From positions 1-58,366 of the forward strand of contig NZ_JBJYKD010000018.1 of the NCBI RefSeq assembly GCF_049310025.1: 58,366 bases of DNA. The letters are read 5' to 3'. This DNA comes from JBJYKD01 sp049310025. GTDB taxonomy: Bacteria; Bacillota; Thermosediminibacteria; Thermosediminibacterales; Tepidanaerobacteraceae. Of this stretch, positions 1 through 8,632 are shown one piece after another. Under the pieces are notes generated by a model. It did no database searches. It had not been told where the DNA came from and saw only the letters and a program-made list of their open reading frames with translations. The stretch's first letter is position 1. The number at the start of each line of letters is the position of its first letter. Both the position numbers and the translations under genes were made by a program.

Positions 1-88
1 TCTTTTTTACAAAAAGTGAGCTAAATATTTTCCATTTTGTTATTTTTAGGTACTTGACTTTTTACCGCAGGACTTATTAAAAACAAAA

Positions 89-1132
89 CTACTCATTTTG
101 ATAAAACTTTTTAATAAGCTTTCCACCATGTTTTTTCAAATACCGTAATCCAATTTCCCTTGCACCTATTGCTGTTGACATCCCGACAGCGTTATCATCA
201 AGCACGATGATTTCTTCTTTTATGTCAGATTGAGTTGATAGTAGGTGATATAAAGCTAACCTTAAAGGAGCAGGTCCACCTATTACTATTTTTTCATCTC
301 CCTTTACACTACAGGCGAGACTATTTTTTATAGCAATTAGATCCTGGCCTAAAACAACTCCTAGAAGGAAATTTGCTCTTTTGTTCTCATCTATGGGAAG
401 AAATTGGCTCATTACTCTAATTGAAAAACAGCCTCTGGTTAAACCCACCTTATGTGATATAGCGGCACCCTTTAGAATATATTCTTTGTCTATTTGAGTT
501 ATAAGGTTTTGAGGAATAGAATCGGCGAGGATTGTCTTTGTAGCCAGAACATTGAATATTTCACCCGCCATGGTAGTCATGCAACTAACAATTTGATTAT
601 ATCTATCTACTTTAATAATCTTTGTGTGAGACCCCGGCAATATCATAATAAGTGGACCATTTAACGATTTGATTTTGAGAATTCCCAAGGTCTCCGTTTC
701 CTCGCCTCGCATAATATCCATAGCTTCTAAGTTTTCGAAACTATCACCATTATAATTTAAGCAATTATTTTTAACTCCTGGTATAAAAAGAATGGGAATC
801 TCCATCAGCTTGGGAATAATCGCCATTTGACTGGCTTCAACAAGTCCTTCTAAACCTATGGGAGTTTTAACATGAGGTATCTCATAGATTCCCAAATTTG
901 AAGTTATCATGCCTGATGCAACTACCATTTGTAAATCCTTTGGTCCTACACCGGCCATATCTAAAGTGTCTCTTATTGCTTTAGAAAGGCCTTCCAGAAA
1001 TTTCGTCTTGCTTTTGCTCACGGCATAACAGCGAACTCCAATAGGATGAGTTGATTGTACAATGACATTTTTGTCATCTAGTATACATACCCTGGTATTG
1101 GTTGTACCTCCGTCAATAGTCATTATTAGCAA
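89..1132 (-). CDS. dgoK: 2-dehydro-3-deoxygalactonokinase family sugar-acid kinase
   Basis: Predicted cytoplasmic kinase of the DgoK family, which phosphorylates 2-keto-3-deoxy-galactonate (KDGal) with ATP in the De Ley-Doudoroff route. The 347-residue protein opens with the ASKHA-type phosphate loop TIDGGTTNTRV at residues 5-15, carries LPGSHTK near the middle and ends in a C-terminal IVIGG segment followed by the usual glycine-rich nucleotide region; length fits the family. The likely start is TTG, because GGAAGG lies 9 bases upstream; an ATG three codons later is too far from it. It is the last gene of the visible minus-strand operon, 31 bases after the aldolase that would cleave its product. 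The region is AT-richer than most of the window. Exact sugar specificity (galactonate versus gluconate) cannot be read from sequence. Confidence 0.85.
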   Translation of the reverse strand: MLIMTIDGGTTNTRVCILDDKNVIVQSTHPIGVRCYAVSKSKTKFLEGLSKAIRDTLDMAGVGPKDLQMVVASGMITSNLGIYEIPHVKTPIGLEGLVEASQMAIIPKLMEIPILFIPGVKNNCLNYNGDSFENLEAMDIMRGEETETLGILKIKSLNGPLIMILPGSHTKIIKVDRYNQIVSCMTTMAGEIFNVLATKTILADSIPQNLITQIDKEYILKGAAISHKVGLTRGCFSIRVMSQFLPIDENKRANFLLGVVLGQDLIAIKNSLACSVKGDEKIVIGGPAPLRLALYHLLSTQSDIKEEIIVLDDNAVGMSTAIGAREIGLRYLKKHGGKLIKKFYQNE

Positions 1133-1163
1133 CGAATATCATCCTTCCGACAAATAACAAACA

Positions 1164-1814
1164 TTAATTTATCTGATGAACTAGCTCATTAAATTTCCTG
1201 GCTAATTCCTTCAACTCTAACCAATTTTCGGCATAAATTAATTCTCTAGAGATTAATGAGGAACCCACTCCCAGCACATTGGCCCCCGCTTGCAGGAATG
1301 CACGCCCATTTTCAAGTGTTATTCCACCCACAGCAGCTAACGGTATTTCAGGCATCGGTCCCTGTAAATCTTTAAAATATGAGGCTCCCAGGGTGTTCGC
1401 CGGAAATACTTTTATAATGTCAGCTCCAAGGTAATAAGCCTGAAATATTTCCGTAGGCGAAAAAGCTCCTGGTATAACAGTAATATCTAAATCGTTGCAA
1501 ACTTCAATTACTTCAGGCAGCATTATCGGTGTAACTATAAACCTGGCCCCCGCTTCGATAGCCTGTCCTGCAGCTTTCGCCGAAGTAACTGTCCCACCTC
1601 CAATCAACATGCAATCGCAGAAATTTTTATGTAGTAGTTTTATTAAATTAATTGAATCATCAGTATTTAATGTTATCTCCGCAACTTTTATCCCAGCCTC
1701 TAGTATAGTTTCTATTGTCTTAAAAAGATGTTTTTGAGGAATTCTCCTTATAATGGCTATTAACTTTTCATCCAGGATAAATTGTCGGACTTCCTCTTTT
1801 GTGAATTGCTTCAT
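1164..1814 (-). CDS. dgoA: 2-keto-3-deoxy-6-phosphogalactonate/gluconate aldolase
   Basis: Class I (Schiff base) aldolase of the KDPG/KDPGal family; it would split 2-keto-3-deoxy-6-phospho-galactonate or -gluconate to pyruvate and glyceraldehyde 3-phosphate. Family hallmarks are visible: catalytic Glu46 in VAEITLN, the phosphate-binding GGGTVT at 72-77, and Schiff-base Lys135 in ADIIKVFPA. Length (217 residues) is normal. I place the start at the ATG giving MKQFTKEE, 9 bases after GGAGG; the longer upstream reading starts before that ribosome site. Its neighbour is a DgoK-type kinase, so galactonate catabolism is the best guess. A second, clearly different aldolase of this family lies at 37.3-38.0 kb. 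Confidence 0.88.
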   Translation of the reverse strand: MKQFTKEEVRQFILDEKLIAIIRRIPQKHLFKTIETILEAGIKVAEITLNTDDSINLIKLLHKNFCDCMLIGGGTVTSAKAAGQAIEAGARFIVTPIMLPEVIEVCNDLDITVIPGAFSPTEIFQAYYLGADIIKVFPANTLGASYFKDLQGPMPEIPLAAVGGITLENGRAFLQAGANVLGVGSSLISRELIYAENWLELKELARKFNELVHQIN

Positions 1815-1881
1815 AAATTCCATCCTCCAAAAAATATGTTGCTTATTATGCATCTTGGTTGCATTTAATCAAAAAATAAAA

Positions 1882-2649
1882 TTATAGGTCAGAGGCCCCT
1901 AATAAGCTACTGAGCGTTTTCGCCGCATTTATTACATCGTTGGCATATTCTTCAATATTTTTTTCTCCCAAAGTTATAGCAACTGCAGCAAGACTTATAC
2001 TCCCTATCACTTCGTTATGATAATTAAAAATCGGCGCTCCGACACAACGTATTCCTTTTTCATGTTCTTCTAAATCCAGAGCATAACCTTTATTTCTGAT
2101 TTGCTCTATTTCAGCAATTAAGCGCTCGGGCTCAGAGATTGTATTATTTGTAAACTTTTTAAGCTTTACACATCGTAAAAAATCTTTGATTTCATTTTCT
2201 TTCAAAAAGGCTAGAATAGCCTTTCCTAAACCAGTACAGTAAAGTGGTGCCCGCCTTCCTATCATAGAGTACATTTGAATTGGATTTTTACCGGTAATTT
2301 TATCTATATAAACAACTTCATATAAATCGCGCAATCCCAAGTGTACCGTAAGTCCTGTTTGATCTCTTAGATTCTCAAGTATATTTCTTGCATGTGTTCT
2401 GATATCTAACTGGTCAATTAACTTACTACCAATAGAAAATACCTTCATTGTTAAATGATATCTTTTAGTTATATCCGATTGCCTCGCATAACCTCCTTCA
2501 ACTAATGTTTCTATTAATCTGAAAGCGGTACTTCTGTTTACCCCCAGTTCCCTAGCTATTTCAGCAGCTGTAACACCATCTTTGCTTGCTGCAAGGCGTT
2601 CAAGTATATATAGAGCACGTTTAACAGATTGGATCCCTTCTGACAACAT
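1882..2649 (-). CDS. IclR family transcriptional regulator (KdgR-like)
   Basis: DNA-binding regulator with an N-terminal winged helix (about residues 5-65, with the helix-turn-helix in TAAEIARELGVNRSTAFRLI) and a C-terminal IclR effector domain (about 80-250) containing the typical GRRAPLYCTGLGKAILA and GIRCVGAPIF segments. It heads the operon with the KDPGal aldolase (67 bases downstream) and kinase, so it probably senses KDG/KDGal or galactonate. The ATG start is preceded by AGGTG at 5 bases; a GTG two codons earlier is also possible. A 21-base near-perfect palindrome lies only 13 bases before this start, consistent with autoregulation. Close relative in the window: the IclR gene at 28.0-28.7 kb. 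Confidence 0.88.
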   Translation of the reverse strand: MLSEGIQSVKRALYILERLAASKDGVTAAEIARELGVNRSTAFRLIETLVEGGYARQSDITKRYHLTMKVFSIGSKLIDQLDIRTHARNILENLRDQTGLTVHLGLRDLYEVVYIDKITGKNPIQMYSMIGRRAPLYCTGLGKAILAFLKENEIKDFLRCVKLKKFTNNTISEPERLIAEIEQIRNKGYALDLEEHEKGIRCVGAPIFNYHNEVIGSISLAAVAITLGEKNIEEYANDVINAAKTLSSLLGASDL

Positions 2650-2661
2650 AATCACCTATAT

Positions 2662-2682
2662 ATGTTGATTATTATTCAACAT
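2662..2682. promoter_or_regulatory. Palindrome, candidate IclR operator
   Basis: Perfect 7-base arms ATGTTGA and TCAACAT separated by TTATTAT, centred 23 bases upstream of the IclR start. The position would let a bound regulator block its own operon. The rest of 2683-3003 is AT-rich intergenic DNA between divergent genes; a weak promoter-like TTTACT-17-TATTAG for the rightward gene lies near 2943-2971. Confidence 0.45.
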
Positions 2683-3003
2683 TGTTTACTCTCCAGTTTA
2701 GTTTCATAATTCGACATCTTTTTTTAAATTCCTTCTTTAATCTCAATTTTTTCTTTTAACATGGAAACTAAAACATTTATTTTTTAATTAAACATTTGCT
2801 GTCTTTATGGTTTTGAATACAATGCATGTAGCAAGTAGTATATAAACATCCATCTATCGAGAGTTTGAGTATAGAAATTCCAAGAAGCGGGCAATTAGAA
2901 TAATATTTGGATTTTACATCAAAGTATGTAACCGTCACCACTTTTACTGAAACACAATATACTGTTATTAGCTCAAAAGAAACATTTTATCAAGGAGGAT
3001 CGA

Positions 3004-3432
3004 TTGTTTATGGTGGAAAATGAAAACAAGCTTTCAATAGAAGACCTTCAAAAGTATTTCGACAAAAAAGAGGAAGAAGGTCAGACTCATAACCACGAAT
3101 TTCTGGGCAGCACCCAGCTGGCTGAAAACGACGACGAAGAAGTCGAGGAGCACAACCACCGTTTTGCCGGCCTCACCAGCCAAGTCATCCCTAAGGGCAA
3201 AAGTCATATCCACGCCATTTTAACCACCACCGATTTCTACGAGAATCACTTACATGAAGTAGGGGTGCTGACAGGTCTGGCCATTGATGTCGGCAACGGC
3301 AAACATGTACACTTCGCCGAAGGGACCACCACCGAGAGCGCCGGACATACACACGACTTCATGTTCGCCACATTAATTGAAGATCCCATTTCTGAAGAAG
3401 ATAATAATCATAAGCATGAATATATCGAGTAA
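3004..3432 (+). CDS. YmaF family histidine-rich protein
   Basis: Small acidic cytoplasmic protein of about 140 residues resembling the YmaF family, whose function is unknown. No signal peptide or membrane segment is visible. Its striking feature is seven H-x-H motifs (HNH, HNH, HIH, HLH, HVH, HTH, HKH) spaced roughly every 15-22 residues with alternating hydrophobic positions, as expected from a beta-repeat that presents paired histidines. AAGGAGG stands 5 bases before a TTG and 11 before an ATG (position 3010), so either start is possible. It stands alone, ends before a strong terminator-like hairpin, and is the last intact gene before a decayed region. Metal binding is an inference from the histidine pairs. 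Confidence 0.75.
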   Translation: MFMVENENKLSIEDLQKYFDKKEEEGQTHNHEFLGSTQLAENDDEEVEEHNHRFAGLTSQVIPKGKSHIHAILTTTDFYENHLHEVGVLTGLAIDVGNGKHVHFAEGTTTESAGHTHDFMFATLIEDPISEEDNNHKHEYIE

Positions 3433-3538
3433 AATGGAGCGATTATTTCCGGTCCTCTCACACCACCATGCGTACCGTTCGGTATATAACTGTTCAACAA
3501 ACTTGACGAATTTCATGATATTTCTTCACTAGACTTAT

Positions 3539-3580
3539 GAGCCCTCGCTTTGCCAAAAGGCATTGATGAGGGCTCTTTTT
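3539..3580 (+). terminator. Intrinsic terminator hairpin downstream of YmaF-like gene
   Basis: GAGCCCTC pairs with GAGGGCTC across a loop that itself contains GCC/GGC, followed by five T. It lies about 105 bases after the stop; the intervening stretch holds no gene but includes a GCGTACCGTTCGGTATA segment discussed in the findings. Confidence 0.7.
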
Positions 3581-3599
3581 AATGAATCCCCTACCATCC

Positions 3600-4090
3600 G
3601 CCAGTAAGCCTTTCGATGGCTATTCAATTCATAAATAACTCATTTGGGAAGTTGCGTCAAAACTCATTTTTAATCAGTTAGCTTTGAAAAACGCAAGTTT
3701 AAATCTTATCCCTTTTTCACTGGACTTTTTAGCTATGAAGATGCAGGTTTTTTGTGGGTTTGAGAATGTTTAGCAGAGTTTCAGAATTTATCTCAAAATA
3801 AGATATTAGAGCACTCTACCGGAGTTGCAGGCGTTGCGGTCAAAAAGAGATGCATTCCGGGCCAACCTCCACTACGCCATCAAGCAGGAGGAATCCTACC
3901 GCGAGAAGTTTTGAGGACGTCGACGAACTGGCGGAGCTGCAGATGCTGGAGCAAAGGCTAAGGGTGAAACTGCCAGCGGAAAAACCGATATGGTAGGCGA
4001 ACTGGCAATAGGCTGATATAGCCTGGATAAAGAGGATAACCTACCAACCAGGAGCAGGACCGGCTGGCAAACACCGGAAGGTTGGAAAAA
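3600..4090. other. Gene-poor, degenerate coding debris
   Basis: No intact gene. On the plus strand 3835-3990 reads, with one frameshift near 3915, as a charged helical peptide (RANLHYAIKQEESYRE, then FEDVDELAELQMLEQRLR), clearly once coding but not identified. A 21-base sequence at 3744-3764 recurs exactly at 6245-6265. The stretch looks like the edge of a decayed insertion. Confidence 0.45.
3744..3764 (+). repeat. 21-base direct repeat, copy 1
   Basis: Identical over 21 bases to 6245-6265 and in the same orientation, 2.5 kb apart, bracketing the decayed island. In copy 2 the sequence falls in the start of a sigma-region-4-like reading frame on the minus strand. Confidence 0.7.
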
Positions 4091-4711
4091 AGGTGCTGGA
4101 AGCAGCTAACAATTATAATTTGAAAACCAAGTTGGTAGTCCACCTGACTGACGGTGTCGGCACCATTTCTTCTCTGTTAAAAGATGAGTCTGTCATAACC
4201 AGCGCGGTTAATGGTATAATGAGGAAAAGTGGTGCTTTACCATGGAGTAAACCTGGATTTCGAGGGCTTGGATTACCAAGATGACGGCGAGCAACTAAGA
4301 ATGGTGCATAACAGCTTTACCAAGTTCGGCCGGCTCTTAGCAGAGCAGGTTGAAGCTGCTAATCTCATCCTGACCCTCACTCTCCACGCTCCTAACAGCG
4401 CCTATCAGGGTTACGATTACAAGGCGCTGGGAGAGATTGCTGACCGGATTATCATCATGGCCTACGACTACGGCTCCACGCCGGAGCCGGTAAGCCTTGT
4501 CACGCAAGCTGTGGAGATGGCCAAGGCTCTTGTCCCGCCGGAAAAACTGGTATTCGGTATTTCTGCTCCTACGGAAACACCGGAAAGCATTCTAACCAAA
4601 TTGGGTATCGCTAAGCGGTACAGACTTAACGGTACCGCCGTCTGGCGGTTGGGTCTGGTAACAGGTGAGATGTGGGATGCGTTGAGGGCTACCGTAATAC
4701 CGAAGAGGTGA
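4090..4711 (+). pseudogene. Broken glycoside hydrolase family 18 (spore-coat/YaaH-type) protein
   Basis: Remnant of a GH18 chitinase-like domain. Frame one reads KVLEAANNYNLKTKLVVHL and SSLLKDESVITSAVNGIM; a frameshift near 4225-4240 moves into the frame with VNLDFEGLDYQ (the D-x-x-D-x-E-type catalytic strand, here DFEGLD), IIIMAYDYG and the normal C-terminal ending WRLGLVTGEMWDAL. The N-terminal signal peptide and first third of the barrel are missing, and a further irregularity is visible around 4340 where the strand leading to LTLTLHAPNS is scrambled. No function is expected. Such domains are often joined to stalk (copper amine oxidase N-terminal) domains, and one follows immediately. Confidence 0.8.
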
Positions 4712-5370
4712 CGTTGGTAAGGTTCAGTTTACCAAGTAATGTTATGGCGGCTCAACCAATTGATGTAACTCTTAATGGTGAGCATCTTCAATTTGATGTT
4801 CCACCGATTCTTGAGAACGTGCGGGTGCTAGTGCCACTTCGAGTTATCTTTGAAGCTTTAGGAGCAACTGTAAATTGGGATGGCACTACTGGTACAGTGA
4901 TAGCAACTAAAAAGACTGCTACTATTAAACTAATCGTGGGAGATAAGACGGCTTACAGGAACGGTTCCTCATTAGAACTTGACGTTCCCGCTAAAGTAGT
5001 CAACAGGAGAACGTTGGTACCTGTGAGGTTTGTTTCAGAGGCATTAGGTACTGAAGTGGAGTGGGATACTCAAAATCGAATGGTGAGGATAAATCAAAAA
5101 AACGAACTAGAATTACAAGCGATAGAACAAGTGAAGAAAAATCTCTCATTGCTTGACAGGGCTGTAAGTTTAGGGGTTACTGACGAGGAATGGGAAGGCG
5201 TTCTTTCCCGAGCCGCCATAAACAGTGGTTATGGAATTGATGCCAGGGTGTTCAAACCGATGCCTGGTTTAGTAGGCTCTTCGGGTCGTTCTGTAACAGA
5301 TGTAGTTATTATAAGCTCTAAGACCCTCAGTACCCAACTTAACAGTTCTGCCAAAATAATGGTTATTTAA
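4708..5370 (+). pseudogene. Headless stalk-domain (copper amine oxidase N-terminal-like) protein
   Basis: An open frame of about 220 residues containing two tandem copper-amine-oxidase-N-like stalk units: VLVPLRVIFEALGATVNWD and TLVPVRFVSEALGTEVEWD. The family is extracellular in Clostridia, yet here the start is missing: the reading frame runs straight out of the 3' end of the GH18 remnant, and only the tail of a signal peptide (LPSNVMAAQPID) is left. The C-terminal end after about residue 185 overlaps an oppositely oriented broken gene and looks unnatural. I read this as a deletion junction rather than a working gene; an expressed truncated protein cannot be excluded. Confidence 0.65.
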
Positions 5371-5941
5371 ATCATCACTTGCGTTCTTGCTTGCTACTGT
5401 TCGAACGTAATAGTTGAGATTTCCTGTTCCAGAATAGCGTACTACGGTAAATTCAAACAAGAAACCAACCAAGTATCCATTCGGCAGATCATATGCTTCA
5501 ATTAAACCGACACTCTGACCAAAGCGGTTATCGATAGGAGTTATAGTATCAAGAGTTCCTCCAAGACCCCCTTTTGCCAAACATTATCCGACATAGGTAA
5601 TATATTGTGAGCTATTGTTAGTAGAGCGTCTTTCACGTTTAACATTCTGCAACTCAATAGTATTTGTTGAAGACAAGTTCTGCACTGTAAGGCCGACTTT
5701 GATTGTCACCGGTATTGTTGAGATGCCAGCCAAATACTCTATGAAGTACAGTCGTATTGGAGGTGTTAACGTAATCATGCCATAAGGTTCCCCTTGTTAC
5801 ATTAAAAGTTGTGCTATTAAGCGTTTCGGGGTTATCACTGACCATAAGTCTTCGAGACCCACTTAGGGAAGCTGACTGAATATTAGTAGGTGTTATGACA
5901 CTCATTTGTCCAGAAGTCAAGTCACTTTGGGTACATGCCAT
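5269..5941 (-). pseudogene. Interrupted gene of unknown function
   Basis: A minus-strand gene with a good start (ATG at 5941, GGGGG 7 bases upstream) beginning MACTQSDLTSGQ. The frame shifts near 5725-5730, where HLNNTG in one frame continues as IPVTIKVGLTVQNL in the next, and an in-frame TAA at 5584-5586 then splits the second part; the same frame continues as CLAKGGLGGTLDTITP and VVRYSGTGNLNYYVRTVAS. The joined product would be a secretion-signal-free beta-rich protein of roughly 215 residues. I do not recognise the family. It sits directly downstream of a sigma-like fragment in the same direction, and converges on the stalk-domain remnant. Confidence 0.6.
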
Positions 5942-6010
5942 TGAAAATCCCCCTTCGAAAATATAATTCTCATTCTTCCTGATGCCGTGTTTTAGCGGCA
6001 TGAAGGACTT

Positions 6011-6280
6011 CTAAAAATTTTGAGCAAAATGTTTCCTCAACCTGCTCAACGCCCGTTCTTTCATCTGATGCACTGCAGGTTGTGACACCCCAAGTTCCTT
6101 GGCTACCTCCTGCTCTGTGCGTCCCTCCCGAACCGTTGCCTTGATAACCTTTTGCTGCCGTGAAGTCAGCAACGAGAGGGCTTGCTGGAGGAATATCGCG
6201 TCCTCTACTTCGGCCAAGCCGTCATCCGTGGCAGCCACAGTATCCAGGTTTTTTGTGGGTTTGAGGGGTTTGTTTTTCAA
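6011..6280 (-). pseudogene. Sigma factor region 4 fragment
   Basis: An 89-residue reading frame with a clean sigma-70 region 4 helix-turn-helix (LLTSRQQKVIKATVREG then EQEVAKELGVSQPAVHQMKERALSRLRKHF). Region 2 is absent. The only available start is a TTG with no ribosome binding site, so it is probably the 3' part of a truncated gene; a stand-alone region-4-like regulator, as found in some phage-like elements, is the alternative. It precedes the interrupted unknown gene in the same orientation. The first codons coincide with copy 2 of the 21-base direct repeat. Confidence 0.6.
6245..6265 (+). repeat. 21-base direct repeat, copy 2
   Basis: Exact match to 3744-3764, same orientation; marks the right side of the decayed island. 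Confidence 0.7.
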
Positions 6281-6667
6281 TGGAAACTACTAAATTATAC
6301 ATCTGCCGATTTTCGGGCTTTTGAATGCAAAACATTTGTTAAGTCTATGTGTTAATACCTGTATTTTAAACATAATGCATTCGGCCCAATTTTGGTCTTA
6401 ATTCTCCGAAAAATTTTTTAGTACTTACCGCAACATTTTCTGTTTGTATTTTATCTCAATTTTTCTTATTTTCTCCTGTTATTGTTATGCTATAGATTTT
6501 TAAAAATACAATTGCTATAATAAATATAGATTTTATATGGAATGATTCTTGCTACGAGTCATGCAATGAATTTTTAAGATTTTTTAGACGGGAGGGGAGA
6601 GCTACATTTGAAAAAAAATTGATATTTTTTATAAAATAGACTACAATAAATAAAGGAGGAAGATTAA
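6281..6667 (+). promoter_or_regulatory. Intergenic region with extended -10 promoter for the peptide operon
   Basis: AT-rich region without a gene. TGCTATAAT at 6513-6521 is an extended -10 element; no convincing -35 accompanies it. It would give a leader of roughly 140 bases. A CodY-box-like sequence (AATTCTCCGAAAAAT, 12 of 15 to the AATTTTCWGAAAATT consensus) lies at 6400-6414, about 100 bases upstream of that -10. Confidence 0.4.
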
Positions 6668-8578
6668 GTGGAAAAAAAGAAAGGGCTTTCAAAGCAGGCT
6701 TACAGTGTTGCTCCCGGCGAGGAATACGTACCGTACATCCCGGCGGAGCAATCCATGGCCGAGTTCACGACATTTTCATTCCTGCTCGGTATCATTCTTG
6801 CCGTAATTTTCGGTGCCGCCAACGCATACCTGGGGCTCAGAGTGGGTATGACCGTAAGCGCCTCCATACCCGCGGCGGTAGTTTCAATGGGAATAATCAG
6901 GGGCATACTGAAGAGGGATTCCATTCTGGAAAATAACATTGTTCAGACCATCGCATCCGCGGGAGAATCCCTGGCAGCGGGGGTTATCTTCACCATCCCG
7001 GCCCTCTTCCTGTGGAAGACAAACCCCAGCATAATGAGGGTTTCCACCATAGCCATTATCGGCGGGATCCTGGGAGTTCTCATGATGATACCCCTCCGCC
7101 GCTTCCTGATAGTCAGGGAACACGGCGTGCTTCCGTACCCCGAGGGCACAGCGTGTGCGGAGGTTCTGGTCGCCGGTGAGGTCGGCGGAGTAAGCGCAAA
7201 GACCGTTTTTGAAGGGCTCGGCATCGGTGCACTCTATAAACTGCTGGCCGACGGGCTGAAGCTTTTCCCGTCGGAAATTGAATGGAAAATACCGGGTTAC
7301 AAAGGGGCCGCCATCGGCGGAGACATCCTGCCGGCCCTTTTAGGCGTGGGATTTATAATCGGCCCCACCATTTCGGCATACATGCTGGCTGGTGCCGTGT
7401 TGGGATGGTTCGCCTTTATACCCCTTATTTCTCACCTCGGCAATTACATTCCCCAGGCCATTTATCCGGCTTCGGTACCCATATCCGAACTCGATCACTG
7501 GGGTATATGGAGCAATTACCTGCGGTATATAGGCGCCGGTGCGGTGACCTTTGGAGGTTTTATCAGCCTGGTCAAGGCGCTGCCAACCATAGTAAACGCC
7601 TTTACTCAATCCATTTCCGGGTTCAGCGTGAAAAACGAAAGCGGCTCGCAGCTCCGCACAAATGAAGACCTGCCCATGAAATGGGTTTTGCTTGGCGTCT
7701 TGATCCTTATTATCGCGATTGCGTTTTCTCCGCTTATTCCCGTGGGAGTGCTGGGCGCGATACTCATCGTCATCTTTGGCTTTTTCTTCGTCACCGTATC
7801 TTCGCGCATTGTGGGCATAGTGGGAAGTTCTTCCAATCCGGTATCCGGCATGACCATAGCCACCCTGCTCTTCACCACCATATTGTTTAAGGTGACCGGG
7901 TTCAGCGGCATTGAAGGTATGATTGCCGCCATATCCGTGGGCGGCGTTATCTGCGTGGCCGCGGCCATAGCCGGCGATACATCCCAGGACCTGAAGACCG
8001 GCTTCCTGGTGGGGGCCACTCCCAAGCTCCAGCAGATTGGCGAACTGGTGGGAGTCATAGCTTCCGGTCTGGTTATCGGCTGGATTCTCATAATGCTGAA
8101 CAATGCATACGGCTTTGGCAGCAAAGATATTCCCGCTCCTCAGGCCACTCTGATGAAAATGGTCATCGAGGGCATCATGAACGGCAATCTGCCCTGGCCT
8201 CTGGTTTTCGTTGGCTTTGGCTCGGCGGCGGTGATAGAACTGTTCGGCATCGCCTCACTGCCATTTGCCATCGGCCTTTACCTGCCCATCCACCTGAGCA
8301 CGCCCATAATGCTCGGGGGTTTGATAAGGGGCATCCTCGAGAGGAGTGAAAAATCCGGGGAAGTATTGAAGCAGAAAGTTGAAAAGGGAATACTTTATTC
8401 TTCGGGTCTCATAGCCGGTGAGGGCATTATGGGAATTCTCATCGCCGCACTGGTGGCCGCCAAAATTGACCTGGGCATTGGAAATAATATGCTGGGCCAG
8501 TGGGGCGGGCTGGTACTGTTCCTGATACTGGCATATACTCTTATCAGCAAAGCCTTTAAACAAGTGGAACTTGAATAA
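6668..8578 (+). CDS. OPT family oligopeptide transporter
   Basis: Large integral membrane protein (636 residues) of the oligopeptide transporter (OPT/YSL) superfamily, likely a proton-coupled importer of short peptides. Roughly 14-16 hydrophobic segments fill the sequence; recognisable stretches are GAANAYLGLRVGMTVSASIP near residue 60 and GTACAEVLVAGE near 165, with GLIRGILERS near the C-terminus. GTG start with AAGGAGG 8 bases upstream. It is followed by a PqqD-like gene and a PepV-type dipeptidase, so uptake and intracellular hydrolysis of peptides appear to be encoded together. Confidence 0.93.
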   Translation: MEKKKGLSKQAYSVAPGEEYVPYIPAEQSMAEFTTFSFLLGIILAVIFGAANAYLGLRVGMTVSASIPAAVVSMGIIRGILKRDSILENNIVQTIASAGESLAAGVIFTIPALFLWKTNPSIMRVSTIAIIGGILGVLMMIPLRRFLIVREHGVLPYPEGTACAEVLVAGEVGGVSAKTVFEGLGIGALYKLLADGLKLFPSEIEWKIPGYKGAAIGGDILPALLGVGFIIGPTISAYMLAGAVLGWFAFIPLISHLGNYIPQAIYPASVPISELDHWGIWSNYLRYIGAGAVTFGGFISLVKALPTIVNAFTQSISGFSVKNESGSQLRTNEDLPMKWVLLGVLILIIAIAFSPLIPVGVLGAILIVIFGFFFVTVSSRIVGIVGSSSNPVSGMTIATLLFTTILFKVTGFSGIEGMIAAISVGGVICVAAAIAGDTSQDLKTGFLVGATPKLQQIGELVGVIASGLVIGWILIMLNNAYGFGSKDIPAPQATLMKMVIEGIMNGNLPWPLVFVGFGSAAVIELFGIASLPFAIGLYLPIHLSTPIMLGGLIRGILERSEKSGEVLKQKVEKGILYSSGLIAGEGIMGILIAALVAAKIDLGIGNNMLGQWGGLVLFLILAYTLISKAFKQVELE

Positions 8579-8632
8579 AAGGAGGGGGCTTTCCCCTATC
8601 GACTTTTTTTCATCTTTCCGGAGGTTAAACTG

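Noticed and set aside
6400..6414. CodY-like box before the OPT operon
   Set aside because: 12 of 15 match but about 100 bases upstream of the likely promoter, and AT-rich sequence gives such matches by chance; kept only as a note.
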